DNA of 64,000 bases from Phocaeicola massiliensis B84634 = Timone 84634 = DSM 17679 = JCM 13223 (GCF_000382445.1 NZ_KB905472.1:60983-124982), one strand, 5' to 3'; shown: positions 19,036-29,105, counted from the first letter of the stretch. The notes: generated from the sequence alone by a model not told the origin. Numbers and translations are program-made.

Positions 19036-20295
19036 TTAGCGTATTCTCAATGATTTTCCAGCTCTGATATTATTGCCTTTTATATTGTTAAGACGTCTCA
19101 GTTGGTTGACGGAAACATGGTATTTGGCTGCAATTCCTCCCAACGTATCACCGGATTTGATTTTATGATACACAGCTCCTTTGGATGAAGTGCGGATGCC
19201 GGTGTTGTCTTTGATGGCTACGGCTTTCCTCTTTTTTAGATATTCGTTTGCCTTATATGCAAAGATGCTGTCCTGACGGTCAATAAAACTACTGACTGTA
19301 TTGTTGGGCAGACGCAGTACGCATAATTCGCTGTTGCCGGGAATGATATCCTTTTTATATTGTGGATTCAGGCTGCGTAATTGGTCAATGTTGAGGTTGC
19401 AGACTTCTGCTACTTGTTGCAGATGAAGGTCTTTATGGATATGGATAGTATCTGTTGCCGATGGGAGCTGAGTTTCCATCGGGCAAATATCATGTTCGCA
19501 ATAATAGGTCATAATATAGTTGGCTGCAATAAAAGCAGGTACATATCCTCTGGTTTCTTTAGGTAAGTAATTATAGATAGTCCAATAGTCTGTTGCACCG
19601 CCGGCACGTCGTATTGCTTTGTTGATGGTACCCGGACCGCAATTGTAGGCAGCTAATACGAGGTTCCAGTCCTGATAGATGGCATAAAGATCTTTTAGAT
19701 AACGTGCGGCAGCCCAAGTCGATTTGATAGGATCGCGCCTTTCATCTATCAAGCTATTGTTTTTCAGTCCGTATATTTTTCCTGTTCCCAACATGAACTG
19801 CCACAAGCCGGTAGCTCCCTGCCGGGAAACTGCTACGGGATTTAGTGCAGATTCAATAATTGGAAGATATTTTAATTCCATGGGAAGATCATATAAATCA
19901 AGTGCTTCTTCAAAAATAGGCATATAGAAGTTTGCCGCTGCCAGCATAAAAGAGACTTTATTGCGCAGACGGCTGGCATACATATCTATAAATTTTCTAA
20001 CGGCTTCATTGTAAGGCATTTCTATGATAGACGGAATACGAGACAAACGATCCATATAAATAGAATCGCTGACAATGGGGTTGACTGAAGTCATTTTACA
20101 GTTCTCGCCCATACTGATGTAATTCTTTGACTGCCAATCCCAAAAGAGGCTGTCCATTTCTGACTGCATACTTTCAGGAATGTCGATTACTTCTTCTTTT
20201 CCTGTTGTTTGTGAGTGAACAGTGATACTTTGTGTTTGTGCACTGATTCCTGTCGTTCCTATAAGTGCGAATAAGCCAATTAAAAAGTTTTTCAT
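19036..20295 (-). CDS. mltD: Membrane-bound lytic murein transglycosylase D-like protein with LysM domains
   Basis: Cleaves the MurNAc-GlcNAc bond of peptidoglycan in the periplasm. From MKNFLIG (20295) the protein is 419 residues: signal peptide (about 1-20), SLT domain (about 105-250) with the catalytic Glu in PIIESALNPVAVSRQGATGL and the AAYNCGPG motif, then LysM repeats: a degenerate one about 285-330 and a clear one at the C-terminus (YHKIKSGDTLGGIAAKYHVS). The ATG at 20319 is rejected because it lies within the preceding gene's end and before the signal peptide. Five bases separate it from the DUF5683 gene. Confidence 0.92.
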   Translation of the reverse strand: MKNFLIGLFALIGTTGISAQTQSITVHSQTTGKEEVIDIPESMQSEMDSLFWDWQSKNYISMGENCKMTSVNPIVSDSIYMDRLSRIPSIIEMPYNEAVRKFIDMYASRLRNKVSFMLAAANFYMPIFEEALDLYDLPMELKYLPIIESALNPVAVSRQGATGLWQFMLGTGKIYGLKNNSLIDERRDPIKSTWAAARYLKDLYAIYQDWNLVLAAYNCGPGTINKAIRRAGGATDYWTIYNYLPKETRGYVPAFIAANYIMTYYCEHDICPMETQLPSATDTIHIHKDLHLQQVAEVCNLNIDQLRSLNPQYKKDIIPGNSELCVLRLPNNTVSSFIDRQDSIFAYKANEYLKKRKAVAIKDNTGIRTSSKGAVYHKIKSGDTLGGIAAKYHVSVNQLRRLNNIKGNNIRAGKSLRIR

Positions 20296-20300
20296 GCAAT

Positions 20301-21098
20301 TTAAAATTTGAGGCTGCATTGTAAACCGATTGCATTACCACCGATTTTATTGCGACCATCGTTAAAAATAACAGGTTCAATCTTGAGACCCAAGTCTTTT
20401 GAAATATCAAAATCCGAAAGTTCGGCATCTACATAAGCGTCTATCACAGACAATAGGTATACACCGATAAACGCGAATATACTTAAGTCGCGTTGGCGGC
20501 GATATAGGTCTTTCCTTTTTCTGAAAATTTCCTTGTATCGTTCTTCCTGACCGGAAATATCCGCATTGGGCGGAAGAAAATCTTCATAGCTTTTTGTATT
20601 GGGATCATCGTCCATGATATCAAGATATGCCTGTGAGTAATCTTTGTACATTTTGCCATTCCAACTCAGCGCATAGGCACAGCCCATAAACCCGCCGTAT
20701 ACGATAGGCAGTTTCCAATATTTCCTATTGTAAATCTGTCCTCCTCCCGGGATAATCAAAGCCAACCATGTAGCACGGTTCGAATTGGGAATAAATCTTT
20801 TCTTTTCCGTTGGAAGTGCGTTCTGTATGGAGTCGTTTTTCTTTGCCAGCAGTGCGGTGTCGACCGGAGCTTCCAACTTCTCTATTTCTTTTTGGTTCAG
20901 TATAGCCAAACTGTCGGTCGTTATACTATCTGTAGCCAGACTGTCTGTGATTGCTTGCTGTTTGAGAGCCAGCGAATCTACACGTACTCCCATTCGGCGT
21001 TGACGTGCTTTTTGTCCGTAAACATCCGTACTCCCGGTCCATAACAGACACAAGAGCAAAAGAGACAGTAGTTTATATGTAGATATTCTTTTTTCCAA
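20301..21098 (-). CDS. DUF5683 domain-containing envelope protein
   Basis: A 265-residue protein with an N-terminal signal/anchor (about 9-27, ending DVYGQ), a low-complexity Thr/Ser/Asp-rich linker (about 40-75, repeated DSLA/TDS units), then a conserved domain with NRATWLALIIPGGGQIYNRKYWKLPIVYGG (about 105-140) typical of DUF5683, including short membrane segments. Function unknown; in Bacteroidetes it commonly follows parB. It lies 15 bases after parB and directly before the lytic transglycosylase gene, suggesting an envelope role. Confidence 0.85.
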   Translation of the reverse strand: MEKRISTYKLLSLLLLCLLWTGSTDVYGQKARQRRMGVRVDSLALKQQAITDSLATDSITTDSLAILNQKEIEKLEAPVDTALLAKKNDSIQNALPTEKKRFIPNSNRATWLALIIPGGGQIYNRKYWKLPIVYGGFMGCAYALSWNGKMYKDYSQAYLDIMDDDPNTKSYEDFLPPNADISGQEERYKEIFRKRKDLYRRQRDLSIFAFIGVYLLSVIDAYVDAELSDFDISKDLGLKIEPVIFNDGRNKIGGNAIGLQCSLKF

Positions 21099-21113
21099 TG
21101 TCGTAATAACGCT

Positions 21114-22010
21114 TTATTCTTTCTTCTTTAGCAAATCAAATATTTCCATGATACGCTCCAAATCTTCTTCATTATTAAAAGGAATGCTGATTTTGCCTTT
21201 TCCTTTAGTTGTACATGATAACTGTACTTTTGAACCGAAGAAACCGCATAAATGGTTTTGCAGGATAACATACTCCTCCGAAAGTTTACTGCCTTTCGGC
21301 TTTATTTTCTTGCCACCGCTGTCTATGGTCTCACCGCTTGTCAGTGCTTTTACTATTTCTTCCACTTTGCGTACCGAATACCCCTGTGTCTGTATTTCAT
21401 TAAATATTCGTATTTGGGTTTTAGGGTCATCTAATGCCAGCAATGCGCGGGCGTGTCCCATGTCTATTTCGCGGTTCTTTAACGCTACCTGAATCTGTGC
21501 CGGTAGTTTTAACAGGCGAAGATAGTTGGCTATCGTAGTACGTTTCTTGCCGACACGCTCACTCAGCCGTTCCTGTGTCAGCTCATATTGTTCCAATAAA
21601 TGCTGATAAGCCAAGGCTATTTCCAATGAATTCAAATCCTCCCGCTGGATATTTTCAATTAATGCCATTTCCATCACATTTTCGTCATCGGCTGTGCGGA
21701 TATAGGCAGGAATGGTTTTTAGTCCGGCTTGGACAGAGGCACGGTAACGACGCTCCCCGGCTATGATTTGATAAGAGTCTTCACTTAGTTGACGTAACGT
21801 TATAGGTTGAATAATACCAATTTCCGCGATAGAGTCTGCCAACTCTTGAAGTGCTACCGGGTCAAATTCACGACGCGGCTGATTCGGGTTGACGGAGATT
21901 TTGCTCAGTTCTATTTCATTAATAGAAGAAGAACCGGAGGTCTTTACTTCTTCGGTTGAAATCAGTGCGTCAAGTCCGCGTCCTAAAGCAAATTTCTTCT
22001 GTACTGCCAT
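21114..22010 (-). CDS. parB: ParB/Spo0J chromosome-partition protein
   Basis: Binds parS centromere sites and spreads as a CTP-dependent clamp. The 298-residue protein has the N-terminal LGRGLDALI, the ParB CTPase motif GERRYRAS (about 95-102), the preceding NPNQPRREFD box, a helix-turn-helix (about 140-190, ERVGKKRTTIANYLRLLKLP) and a C-terminal dimerisation region. It starts three bases after parA ends. No good parS copy was recognised in the window. Confidence 0.96.
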   Translation of the reverse strand: MAVQKKFALGRGLDALISTEEVKTSGSSSINEIELSKISVNPNQPRREFDPVALQELADSIAEIGIIQPITLRQLSEDSYQIIAGERRYRASVQAGLKTIPAYIRTADDENVMEMALIENIQREDLNSLEIALAYQHLLEQYELTQERLSERVGKKRTTIANYLRLLKLPAQIQVALKNREIDMGHARALLALDDPKTQIRIFNEIQTQGYSVRKVEEIVKALTSGETIDSGGKKIKPKGSKLSEEYVILQNHLCGFFGSKVQLSCTTKGKGKISIPFNNEEDLERIMEIFDLLKKKE

Positions 22011-22013
22011 CGT

Positions 22014-22781
22014 TTACTTATTGTTACGTGTTATAATTTCTTGTGCTAACGCTAAATGGTTCTTGGCTCCGGTTGAGTCGGCATCATATAGAATGACAGG
22101 TATGCCGTGGCTGGGAGCTTCGCTTAGTTTAACGTTTCGCTGTATAATCGTCTTGAATACTAGTTCCTGAAAGTGTCTTTTCACTTCATCGTAAATTTGG
22201 TTGGCCAGACGAAGACGTGAATCGAACATAGTCAGCAAGAAACCTTCTATTTCCAGTGACGGGTTCAGTTTCGATTTTATAATTTTAATGGTGTTCAGCA
22301 ATTTGCTGATGCCTTCCAAGGCAAAATATTCACACTGCACAGGAATGATTACAGAATCTGCTGCTGTCAGTGCGTTTATTGTGATGAGTCCCAATGAAGG
22401 CGAACAATCTATCAGAATATAGTCATATTCGTTTTTCATTGGACCAAGCACTCTTTTCATTATCTTTTCACGGTCTTCCAGGTTCAGCATTTCTATTTCC
22501 GCCCCTACCAGGTCAATGTGAGAAGAAACAATGTCGAGTCCGTCGATGTCGGTGGTATAAATTGCTTCCCGTATATCGGCTTTGTTGATAAGACATTCAT
22601 AGATAGAACACTCTACCTCTTTAATGTTCACGCCCAATCCAGATGATGCATTGGCCTGTGGGTCAGCATCAATAACCAATACTTTTTTCTCTAGTGTAGC
22701 TAGAGAAGCAGCCAGGTTGATAGTGGTGGTAGTTTTACCTACTCCACCTTTTTGATTGGCTAAAGCAATAATTTTTCCCAT
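22014..22781 (-). CDS. parA: ParA/Soj chromosome-partition ATPase
   Basis: Deviant Walker-A ATPase that works with ParB in origin segregation. The 255-residue protein begins MGKIIALANQKGGVGKTTTT (the signature deviant Walker A), followed by VIDADPQANASSGLG and YILIDCSPSLGLITINALTA. First gene of a five-gene reverse-strand run parA-parB-DUF5683-mltD-rel. Confidence 0.97.
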   Translation of the reverse strand: MGKIIALANQKGGVGKTTTTINLAASLATLEKKVLVIDADPQANASSGLGVNIKEVECSIYECLINKADIREAIYTTDIDGLDIVSSHIDLVGAEIEMLNLEDREKIMKRVLGPMKNEYDYILIDCSPSLGLITINALTAADSVIIPVQCEYFALEGISKLLNTIKIIKSKLNPSLEIEGFLLTMFDSRLRLANQIYDEVKRHFQELVFKTIIQRNVKLSEAPSHGIPVILYDADSTGAKNHLALAQEIITRNNK

Positions 22782-22860
22782 ATTAATCAGTTTTTTCTCG
22801 CTGCGAAGTAACTAATAATAGATGAGCACACCTATTAAAATCAGCAGACATTAGCAAAAC

Positions 22861-22893
22861 TGTTGATAACTCATTGGTTTTGTTAATAACTCA
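22861..22893. repeat. Tandem 13-bp direct repeats upstream of parA
   Basis: TGTTGATAACTCA (22861-22873) and TGTTAATAACTCA (22881-22893) differ at one position and are spaced 20 bases start to start, two helical turns. The first nine bases resemble a DnaA box (TGTGGATAA, reverse of TTATCCACA), with one and two mismatches. They lie between parA and its -7 box, where an autoregulator or DnaA could bind. Confidence 0.5.
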
Positions 22894-22910
22894 ACTGGGA
22901 CAAAGATAAT

Positions 22911-22918
22911 TATTTCTT
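22911..22918 (-). promoter_or_regulatory. -7 box TATCTTTG of the parA operon
   Basis: Exact reverse-strand consensus about 130 bases upstream of parA, giving a long leader that contains the tandem repeats at 22861-22893. Confidence 0.5.
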
Positions 22919-23038
22919 GCTAATTCTATTTCAATTTTAGCATTGGGTTGTAGAAGATTAAGATAATTTTCTATTCTCAGGGGGGATAGTTCGGCTAAAG
23001 AGTTGTATCTTTACACTCCAAGAAAAAATAGAGATTTA

Positions 23039-23818
23039 ATGAGTATGAAGAAAGAAAAACCATTGATATTGTTGTCTAATGATGACGGAGTGAATGCTAA
23101 AGGGTTGAATGAACTGATTCGTGCATTGCGCGGATTGGGGGAGATTATTGTGATGGCTCCGGACGGACCGCGTTCCGGTGCATCCGGCTCAATCACTTCT
23201 GAGCATCCTGTCAGATATTATAAAGTACGCGAAGAAGAAGATCTGACTGTATATAAATGTAGTGGTACTCCGGTTGATTGTGTGAAGTTGGCTTTGCATG
23301 CTGTTGTTCCCCATCGTCCTGATGTGGTGATAGGTGGAATCAATCATGGTGACAATTCGGCTGTGAATGTACATTACTCCGGCACAATGGGAGTGGTGAT
23401 CGAAGGTTGTTTGAAAGGGATTCCCTCTATAGGCTATTCTTTGTGTAATCATTTGGCTGATGCTGATTTTTCAGCATTATTGCCTTATATCCGCAGAATA
23501 ACAGAAGAGGTGCTTGAACATGGTTTGCCGGCCGGTATTTGTCTGAACGTGAATTTCCCGGATGTCGCTGAGTTTAAGGGAGTACGTATTTGCCGTCAGA
23601 CGAACGGTACTTGGGAAAAGGAATGGAAAGTTTGCACACACCCCAGAGGCGGAGAATATTATTGGCTGACAGGGCAGTTTGTGAATCATGAGCCTGAAGC
23701 TGTTGATTCTGATCATTGGGCATTGAATCACGGTTATGTTGCCATTACGCCTACACAGATAGATGTTACGGCTTATAGCATAATAAAGGACTTGAAAAAC
23801 TGGAAATTAGACGTATGA
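23039..23818 (+). CDS. surE: 5'-nucleotidase SurE
   Basis: Metal-dependent phosphatase of nucleoside monophosphates. About 259 residues, with the N-terminal metal site [13 protein letters not shown], the SGASGSIT loop, [10 protein letters not shown] and the [20 protein letters not shown] core. Starts at 23039 (MSMKKEK) or 23045 are both plausible; 23003 would add residues before the family start and overlap a TATCTTTA -7-like box at 23006. The last four bases overlap the lpxB start (ATGA), indicating translational coupling. Confidence 0.95.
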   Translation: MSMKKEKPLILLSNDDGVNAKGLNELIRALRGLGEIIVMAPDGPRSGASGSITSEHPVRYYKVREEEDLTVYKCSGTPVDCVKLALHAVVPHRPDVVIGGINHGDNSAVNVHYSGTMGVVIEGCLKGIPSIGYSLCNHLADADFSALLPYIRRITEEVLEHGLPAGICLNVNFPDVAEFKGVRICRQTNGTWEKEWKVCTHPRGGEYYWLTGQFVNHEPEAVDSDHWALNHGYVAITPTQIDVTAYSIIKDLKNWKLDV

Positions 23819-24954
23819 AATACTATTTGATAGTAGGCGAGGCATCAGGGGACTTACATGCATCCAATTTGATGCGTGCTTTGCAGCAAGAGGATTCTCA
23901 GGCAGATTTCCGTTTCTTTGGAGGTGATAAAATGAGTGCTGTCGGGGGAAGCAGGGTGAAGCATTATAAAGAGCTGGCTTATATGGGATTTATACCTGTA
24001 TTATTGCATTTGCGAACCATTCTTCGTAATATGCGACAATGTCAGGAGGATATTGTCGCATGGCAGCCTGATGTGGTTATTTTGGTGGATTATCCCGGGT
24101 TTAATTTAAAAATCGCCGAGTATATCAAGAAGAACACTCAAATACCTGTCTACTATTATATTTCTCCCAAGATTTGGGCATGGAAAGAATATAGAATAAA
24201 GAACATTAAGCGGGATGTGGATGAACTGTTTTCCATTCTTCCGTTTGAAATCGATTTTTTTGCAGGATATCGTTATCCTATTCATTACGTGGGAAATCCG
24301 TGTGTGGATGCGGTCGATGAATATTGCAAAGGAAATGTGGAAACTTTCGGTGCTTTTGCAGCCGAAAACGGTTTGAATGACAAGCCGGTAATTGCCTTGC
24401 TTGCCGGCAGCCGTAAACAGGAGATTAAGGATAATCTTCCTAAAATGTTGGAGGCGGCTGCACCTTTTACAAAGGATTATCAATTGGTGCTTGCCGGTGC
24501 ACCGGGCATGGAATCTTCTTATTATTCAGGATACTTGAATCCGAAAGTTCCTGTTAAGATAGTCTTTGGACAAACTTATAGATTGTTGCGGCAGGCACAG
24601 GCGGCGTTGGTGACTTCGGGAACAGCCACATTGGAAACGGCATTGTTCCGGGTTCCACAGGTGGTGTGCTATCATACTCCTCTTGGAAAGTTTATTGCAT
24701 TTTTGCGCCGGCATATTCTGAAGGTGAAATATATTTCATTAGTTAATCTGATTGCCGATAAAGAAGTTGTCCGTGAGTTGGTTGCTGATACAATGACTGT
24801 TGCGAATATCCGTTCGGAACTTGAGTCTGTTTTATATAATAAGGTGTATAGAGAACAAATGATGGTTGAGTACGAGCGTATTATCCAGATATTGGGACCG
24901 GCAGGAGCTTCCCGGCAGGCGGCACGACAGATGGTGTCTTTATTGAAGAAATAA
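23815..24954 (+). CDS. lpxB: Lipid-A-disaccharide synthase
   Basis: Condenses UDP-2,3-diacylglucosamine with lipid X to form the lipid A disaccharide. The 379-residue GT19 protein has the N-terminal [62 protein letters not shown] and the C-terminal [12 protein letters not shown] motif. All are typical of LpxB and the length is normal. Overlaps surE by four bases. Confidence 0.97.
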   Translation: MKYYLIVGEASGDLHASNLMRALQQEDSQADFRFFGGDKMSAVGGSRVKHYKELAYMGFIPVLLHLRTILRNMRQCQEDIVAWQPDVVILVDYPGFNLKIAEYIKKNTQIPVYYYISPKIWAWKEYRIKNIKRDVDELFSILPFEIDFFAGYRYPIHYVGNPCVDAVDEYCKGNVETFGAFAAENGLNDKPVIALLAGSRKQEIKDNLPKMLEAAAPFTKDYQLVLAGAPGMESSYYSGYLNPKVPVKIVFGQTYRLLRQAQAALVTSGTATLETALFRVPQVVCYHTPLGKFIAFLRRHILKVKYISLVNLIADKEVVRELVADTMTVANIRSELESVLYNKVYREQMMVEYERIIQILGPAGASRQAARQMVSLLKK

Positions 24955-25011
24955 ACTTTTTAAGGGATATTTTTGTCGTTTCGGGAATAATGAACCAAAA
25001 TCCCGGAGTAT

Positions 25012-25162
25012 ATGAAATATAACTTAAAAAGTTTTTTGGCGACAGGATTTCTTGTTGGGATATCTGTCTTTTATGGTTGTAGGAATGGCAACGGTAGAAC
25101 GTCCTCTGACGGATGAGACTTCCCCCTCATTTACTCCATTCGATTTACCGGAATTAAAATAG
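25012..25162 (+). pseudogene. Short lipoprotein-like gene, possibly frameshifted
   Basis: From ATG 25012 a 34-residue frame encodes a basic N-terminus, a hydrophobic stretch and a lipobox-like VFYGC, then stops at 25116. A second frame, shifted by one base, opens at ATG 25085 and continues ERPLTDETSPSFTPFDLPEL to a stop at 25162. Joined by one indel near 25080-25100 they would make a lipoprotein of about 50 residues. It could be a broken gene, a sequencing error or a genuine tiny lipoprotein. Its end overlaps the convergent cdsA stop by nine bases. The upstream gap 24955-25011 shows nothing else. Confidence 0.4.
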
Positions 25163-25993
25163 AGATACCACATATAAATAAACTACTGCTGCCGGGATAG
25201 CGAGGATGGCACTGTCAAAACGGTCAAGTATTCCACCATGTCCCGGCAGAATGTTTCCGGAATCTTTCAATCCCAGATAACGCTTGAACAGTGACTCACT
25301 CAAGTCACCCCATGTACCGAATACGACGATAGTCAATCCTAGTCCTACCCACACTCCTGTTGACATAAATGGGAAAAAATAAGCCATGACAAAAGCAGCG
25401 ATAATGCTGAATACACCGCCACCGATAGAACCTTCCCATGACTTCTTGGGTGAGATGCGTTCAAATAGGCGGTGCTTTCCGAAGAGCATTCCGGTACAAT
25501 AAGCACCGGTGTCATTCACCCAGTTAAAGATAAAGATGGAGAGAGGAAGAATAGGGTTATATTGTGAAACACTGATTGTTTCATCAGAATGGAATGCCAA
25601 TACATTTAATAAGGCAAACGGTAATGCAAGATAAATTTGGCTGAACATGGCGTAAGCCCAATTGTTCAACGGATTTTTCTTCTTGAGATACAGCTCGCTT
25701 ACCATTAGGTAGATGATTAGTGCCAAATAGGGAACGAATATACCTGTTTGAGCGGGGTTGATGCCATAATAGAAAAAGCATAGAAATAAGAATATACCTC
25801 CTAATATGCAGATACGCTTATTCATCTGCACGTCTTCTTGCTTGTTGATTAAATTGCCAAATTCATTAATGGCTGCTGCACTGATGATAGCAAACAAGAT
25901 GCCGAATGAGACGGGACCTCCTAGTATGCAGCCGATTAATACAGCTACAAAAATAATCCCGGTAATGGCACGTTGCATGAAATTGTTTTTCAT
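25154..25993 (-). CDS. cdsA: Phosphatidate cytidylyltransferase
   Basis: Makes CDP-diacylglycerol from phosphatidic acid and CTP in the inner membrane. From MKNNFMQRAI (25993) the protein is 279 residues with about eight transmembrane helices and the CdsA signature near the C-terminus (SLFKRYLGLKDSGNILPGHG, then GGILDRFDS). The ATG at 26026 adds 11 residues without family support. It is the third gene of rsfS-ftsH-cdsA; the gap from ftsH is 90 bases. Confidence 0.95.
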   Translation of the reverse strand: MKNNFMQRAITGIIFVAVLIGCILGGPVSFGILFAIISAAAINEFGNLINKQEDVQMNKRICILGGIFLFLCFFYYGINPAQTGIFVPYLALIIYLMVSELYLKKKNPLNNWAYAMFSQIYLALPFALLNVLAFHSDETISVSQYNPILPLSIFIFNWVNDTGAYCTGMLFGKHRLFERISPKKSWEGSIGGGVFSIIAAFVMAYFFPFMSTGVWVGLGLTIVVFGTWGDLSESLFKRYLGLKDSGNILPGHGGILDRFDSAILAIPAAVVYLYVVSLF

Positions 25994-26083
25994 GGTAATT
26001 TTATTATGTAAATATACTAATGCCATCCCATATTTTCTTTGTCTGTCTTGACTTGAAAATATAGAATGGCAATACTTTTTTAT

Positions 26084-28078
26084 TTATGCTTCTTCTTTTT
26101 TTTCTTCTATTTCCTTTTCATCAAAGTTTTCAGTTTCTTTTATGGTTTTAGAAGCACCTTCTTCGGCTGCCATAATTTCTTCTGAGCGTGAGGCCCAAGG
26201 GCGTTTGCCAAATATGCGTTCGACATCTTCGGCAAAAATAACTTCTTTTTCAACCAAAAGGCGGGCTAGCTTGTTGTGTCCGTCTTTGTGCTCGGACAAG
26301 ATTGCTTTGGCACGGTCATATTGTTCGTTAATCATGCGTTTAACTTCTTCATCAATAAGTTCGGCTGTGCGATCGCTATATGGTTTGCTGAAAGAATATT
26401 CTTCATTACTGTAATAACATAAGTTCGGCAGCTTGTCGCTCATTCCGGCGTATGCAATCATGCCGTAAGATTGTTTGGTCACTCTTTCCAAGTCGTTCAT
26501 TGCTCCGGTTGAGATATGTCCGGTGAATAACTCTTCGGCAGCACGCCCGCCTAAAGTAGCACACATTTCGTCCAACATCTGCTCTTTAGTGGTGATTTGC
26601 CTTTCTTCGGGCAAATACCACGCAGCACCCAAAGCGCGGCCACGCGGAACAATGGTGACCTTGATTAATGGATTGGCATGTTCCAGGAACCATGAAAGAG
26701 TGGCATGACCGGCCTCGTGTAAAGCAATCGTATTTTTCTCGGCAGCGGTCATAATTTTGGTTTTCTTTTCCAAACCACCGATGATACGGTCTACTGCATC
26801 CAGAAAATCCTGTTTTCCCACGGCAGGTCTGCCATGACGGGCAGCAATCAGGGCGGCCTCATTACATACATTGGCAATATCTGCGCCGCTGAATCCGGGA
26901 GTCTGACGGGCTAATAAATCGATGTCTACCGAATGATCCAGCTTCAAAGGCTTTAAATGTACGCCAAACACTTCTTTGCGTTCATTCAAGTCGGGTAAAT
27001 CGACATGAATTTGACGGTCAAAACGTCCGGCACGAAGCAATGCTTTATCGAGGATATCTACACGGTTGGTAGCGGCCAAAATAATGACGCCACTGTTAGA
27101 GCCGAAGCCATCCATTTCGGTTAATAATTGGTTCAGTGTGTTTTCGCGTTCGTCATTTCCACCCATACTCGGGTTTTTACCGCGTGCACGTCCTACTGCG
27201 TCAATTTCGTCAATGAAAATTATACAAGGAGCTTTTTCCTTGGCCTGACGGAAAAGGTCACGAACACGTGAAGCGCCTACACCCACAAACATTTCAACGA
27301 AATCAGAGCCGGATAATGAGAAGAACGGAACATCTGCTTCACCTGCCACAGCTTTTGCAAGCAGGGTTTTACCTGTTCCCGGAGGGCCTACAAGCAAAGC
27401 GCCTTTAGGTATTTTACCTCCAAGTTCCGTATATTTCTGTGGTTGTTTCAGAAACTCTACAATTTCTTCTACCTCCTGCTTTGCTTCTGCCTGACCGGCT
27501 ACATCCTTAAATGTAATTCGGTTGGTCTTGTCTCCCTTTTCATATACTTGGGCTTTACTTTTACCTACATTAAAAGGATTGGCGCCACCCGAACCTCCGC
27601 CTCCGCTCATACGGCGCATGGCAAACATCCAAATACCGATTAGAAGTAGGAAAGGAGCGATATTCCAAAACAGAGCGCCGAAATAGTCACGTTTTTTCTC
27701 GTAACTGATCGAGCCCGTAAAATGACCCTCTTCCTGAGCTTTTTCCAAAAATTTGTCCAATGATTCTATCGAACCGATTTCTACACTCAGTGAGGGACTT
27801 CTTCCTACTCTCTTATAATCATTCTTGAATACATCTTTGATATACTCAGGTTTGATAAACATTTCAACTGTATTATTGTCATAGGCAATGATTTTATTCG
27901 CATACCCCTTATTCACCATGTCTTTAAACTCGGTATAAGTGATTTGCTTATCTATTCCTCCTTCCTGATTGGAAAAATAGAGGATACCAAAGCTCATTGC
28001 GATGATAACATATAACCAGCTTAAATTAAAGCGTGGCATATTTATTTTAGGCTTGTTGTTATTATTAGTTTCACTCAT
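26084..28078 (-). CDS. ftsH: ATP-dependent zinc metalloprotease FtsH
   Basis: Membrane AAA+ protease for quality control and LpxC-type regulation. The 664-residue protein has two transmembrane helices (about 18-36 and 135-153), a periplasmic domain between, the AAA domain with Walker A GPPGTGKT and Walker [12 protein letters not shown], the SRH region, and the zinc site [10 protein letters not shown]. The acidic Lys/Glu-rich tail is usual. It lies 18 bases after rsfS and is in the same operon. Confidence 0.97.
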   Translation of the reverse strand: MSETNNNNKPKINMPRFNLSWLYVIIAMSFGILYFSNQEGGIDKQITYTEFKDMVNKGYANKIIAYDNNTVEMFIKPEYIKDVFKNDYKRVGRSPSLSVEIGSIESLDKFLEKAQEEGHFTGSISYEKKRDYFGALFWNIAPFLLLIGIWMFAMRRMSGGGGSGGANPFNVGKSKAQVYEKGDKTNRITFKDVAGQAEAKQEVEEIVEFLKQPQKYTELGGKIPKGALLVGPPGTGKTLLAKAVAGEADVPFFSLSGSDFVEMFVGVGASRVRDLFRQAKEKAPCIIFIDEIDAVGRARGKNPSMGGNDERENTLNQLLTEMDGFGSNSGVIILAATNRVDILDKALLRAGRFDRQIHVDLPDLNERKEVFGVHLKPLKLDHSVDIDLLARQTPGFSGADIANVCNEAALIAARHGRPAVGKQDFLDAVDRIIGGLEKKTKIMTAAEKNTIALHEAGHATLSWFLEHANPLIKVTIVPRGRALGAAWYLPEERQITTKEQMLDEMCATLGGRAAEELFTGHISTGAMNDLERVTKQSYGMIAYAGMSDKLPNLCYYSNEEYSFSKPYSDRTAELIDEEVKRMINEQYDRAKAILSEHKDGHNKLARLLVEKEVIFAEDVERIFGKRPWASRSEEIMAAEEGASKTIKETENFDEKEIEEKKEEA

Positions 28079-28096
28079 TTTTTTTCTATCAAATGT

Positions 28097-28456
28097 TTAA
28101 TCTAAATCGGGTAAGTAGGTAAGCTTGGCATCTGCCCATAGGTGCTCCAGATTATAGAAATCTCTGACCTCGGGTAGGAATACATGTACTAAGACATCAC
28201 TATAGTCCATTGCTACCCATTGTGCATTTTGGAGTCCGTCTATTGCAGTCGGCTTATTATCTGTTGCTATACGGACATAATCTTTTACCGAGTCGACAAT
28301 CGCTGTGACTTGGCTGGGAGAATTTCCCTGACAGATAACAAAATAATTGCAAATCGTATCGTCAATGGAACTAAGGTCTGCTATAACAATGTTTTTACCT
28401 TTTTTTTCTTGAATACCTTCTGTTATTTTTTTTACTAAATACTTTGCTTCGTTCAT
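28097..28456 (-). CDS. rsfS: Ribosome silencing factor RsfS
   Basis: Binds ribosomal protein uL14 and blocks subunit joining when nutrients are low. The 119-residue protein has the DUF143 signature: KGKNIVIADLSSIDDTICNYF, ICQGNSPSQVTAIVDSV and the C-terminal WVAMDYSDVLVHVFLPEVRDFYNLEHLW. First gene of the operon rsfS-ftsH-cdsA. Confidence 0.95.
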   Translation of the reverse strand: MNEAKYLVKKITEGIQEKKGKNIVIADLSSIDDTICNYFVICQGNSPSQVTAIVDSVKDYVRIATDNKPTAIDGLQNAQWVAMDYSDVLVHVFLPEVRDFYNLEHLWADAKLTYLPDLD

Positions 28457-28504
28457 TCTATTTAATACTAATTTTACTCAATAGTCTACATTTACAACAA
28501 AGTA

Positions 28505-28512
28505 CAAAGATA
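28505..28512 (-). promoter_or_regulatory. -7 box TATCTTTG of the rsfS-ftsH-cdsA operon
   Basis: Exact reverse-strand match, 48 bases before the rsfS ATG. A TTCG at 28532-28535, 19 bases upstream, is a three-of-four match to the -33 box. Confidence 0.55.
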
Positions 28513-28519
28513 CTTGGTT

Positions 28520-28900
28520 TTCTAATTACAACGAAAAAATGTGCTTGAAATATGCGCTCTTTTTGTTTTTTTTAGTTAGAGAACCTTTTAATATTAGGTT
28601 AATCCCTTAGATAAGTTTTGATTTACCTCTGTTTTTACCTCAAATATATTAAAGGATGAAAGATAGGGTGGTCGTACCGGACAAACAGAATGGCTCTTTG
28701 AATGTTTTGCCGGAGTTGGATGTGTTTGTTTCGGATGTCAGATTGGATATTTATGAATATATTCTGATTATTAATAAATTAGATGGATTTGTTGACTTTG
28801 GTTTTACTTGTGAAGAAGTATGTTGGATGATGATAATACTTCTATGCCAATTCACTTTACAGTAAAATAATGGAGTTTTTTTAGAAAAAAGTTATATAAA
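28520..28900. other. Intergenic region without a convincing gene
   Basis: AT-rich DNA between the rsfS promoter and the tRNA-Gln promoter. A forward frame of 69 codons (28656-28865) exists but has no recognisable domain; its C-terminal end is an odd hydrophobic run and the codon pattern is unconvincing. It may be a decayed gene fragment. No RNA or repeat was recognised. Confidence 0.4.
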
Positions 28901-28902
28901 AG

Positions 28903-28933
28903 TTTGTAGGTTTCAGAAAAAGCGGTATCTTTG
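28903..28933 (+). promoter_or_regulatory. Promoter of tRNA-Gln (-33 TTTG, 19 nt, -7 TATCTTTG)
   Basis: TTTG (28903-28906), a spacer of exactly 19 bases, TATCTTTG (28926-28933). The tRNA 5' end is 40 bases further on. A full match to the Bacteroides consensus. Confidence 0.85.
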
Positions 28934-28972
28934 CACCGTCAAAAACGAAATGAGGCTTTTGATAAAGGACAT

Positions 28973-29043
28973 TGGGATATGGTGTAATGGTAACACAACA
29001 GATTCTGGTCCTGTTTTTCCAGGTTCGAATCCTGGTATCCCAA
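28973..29043 (+). tRNA. tRNA-Gln (anticodon CTG)
   Basis: Cloverleaf: acceptor TGGGATA/TATCCCA, D-arm GTGT-AATGGTA-ACAC, anticodon loop TTCTGGT giving CTG, T-arm CCAGG-TTCGAAT-CCTGG. CCA is not encoded. The anticodon stem has one A-C mismatch next to the loop. Confidence 0.93.
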
Positions 29044-29070
29044 CAAAGAAATTACTTGTTAAAGTTTAAA

Positions 29071-29105
29071 AAGCTCCTAAATATATTGTTTTAGGAGCTT
29101 TTTTA
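29071..29105 (+). terminator. Terminator of tRNA-Gln
   Basis: 11-bp perfect stem AAGCTCCTAAA / TTTAGGAGCTT with an eight-base loop, followed by T residues. Confidence 0.9.

Noticed and set aside
22782..23038. parS site or chromosome origin near parAB
   Set aside because: No TGTTnCACGTGnAACA-type palindrome was found, only weak DnaA-box-like repeats, so no origin or parS is claimed.
28656..28865. 69-codon forward frame in the gap before tRNA-Gln
   Set aside because: No domain, no promoter of the local type, odd hydrophobic end; kept only as a note in the region entry.
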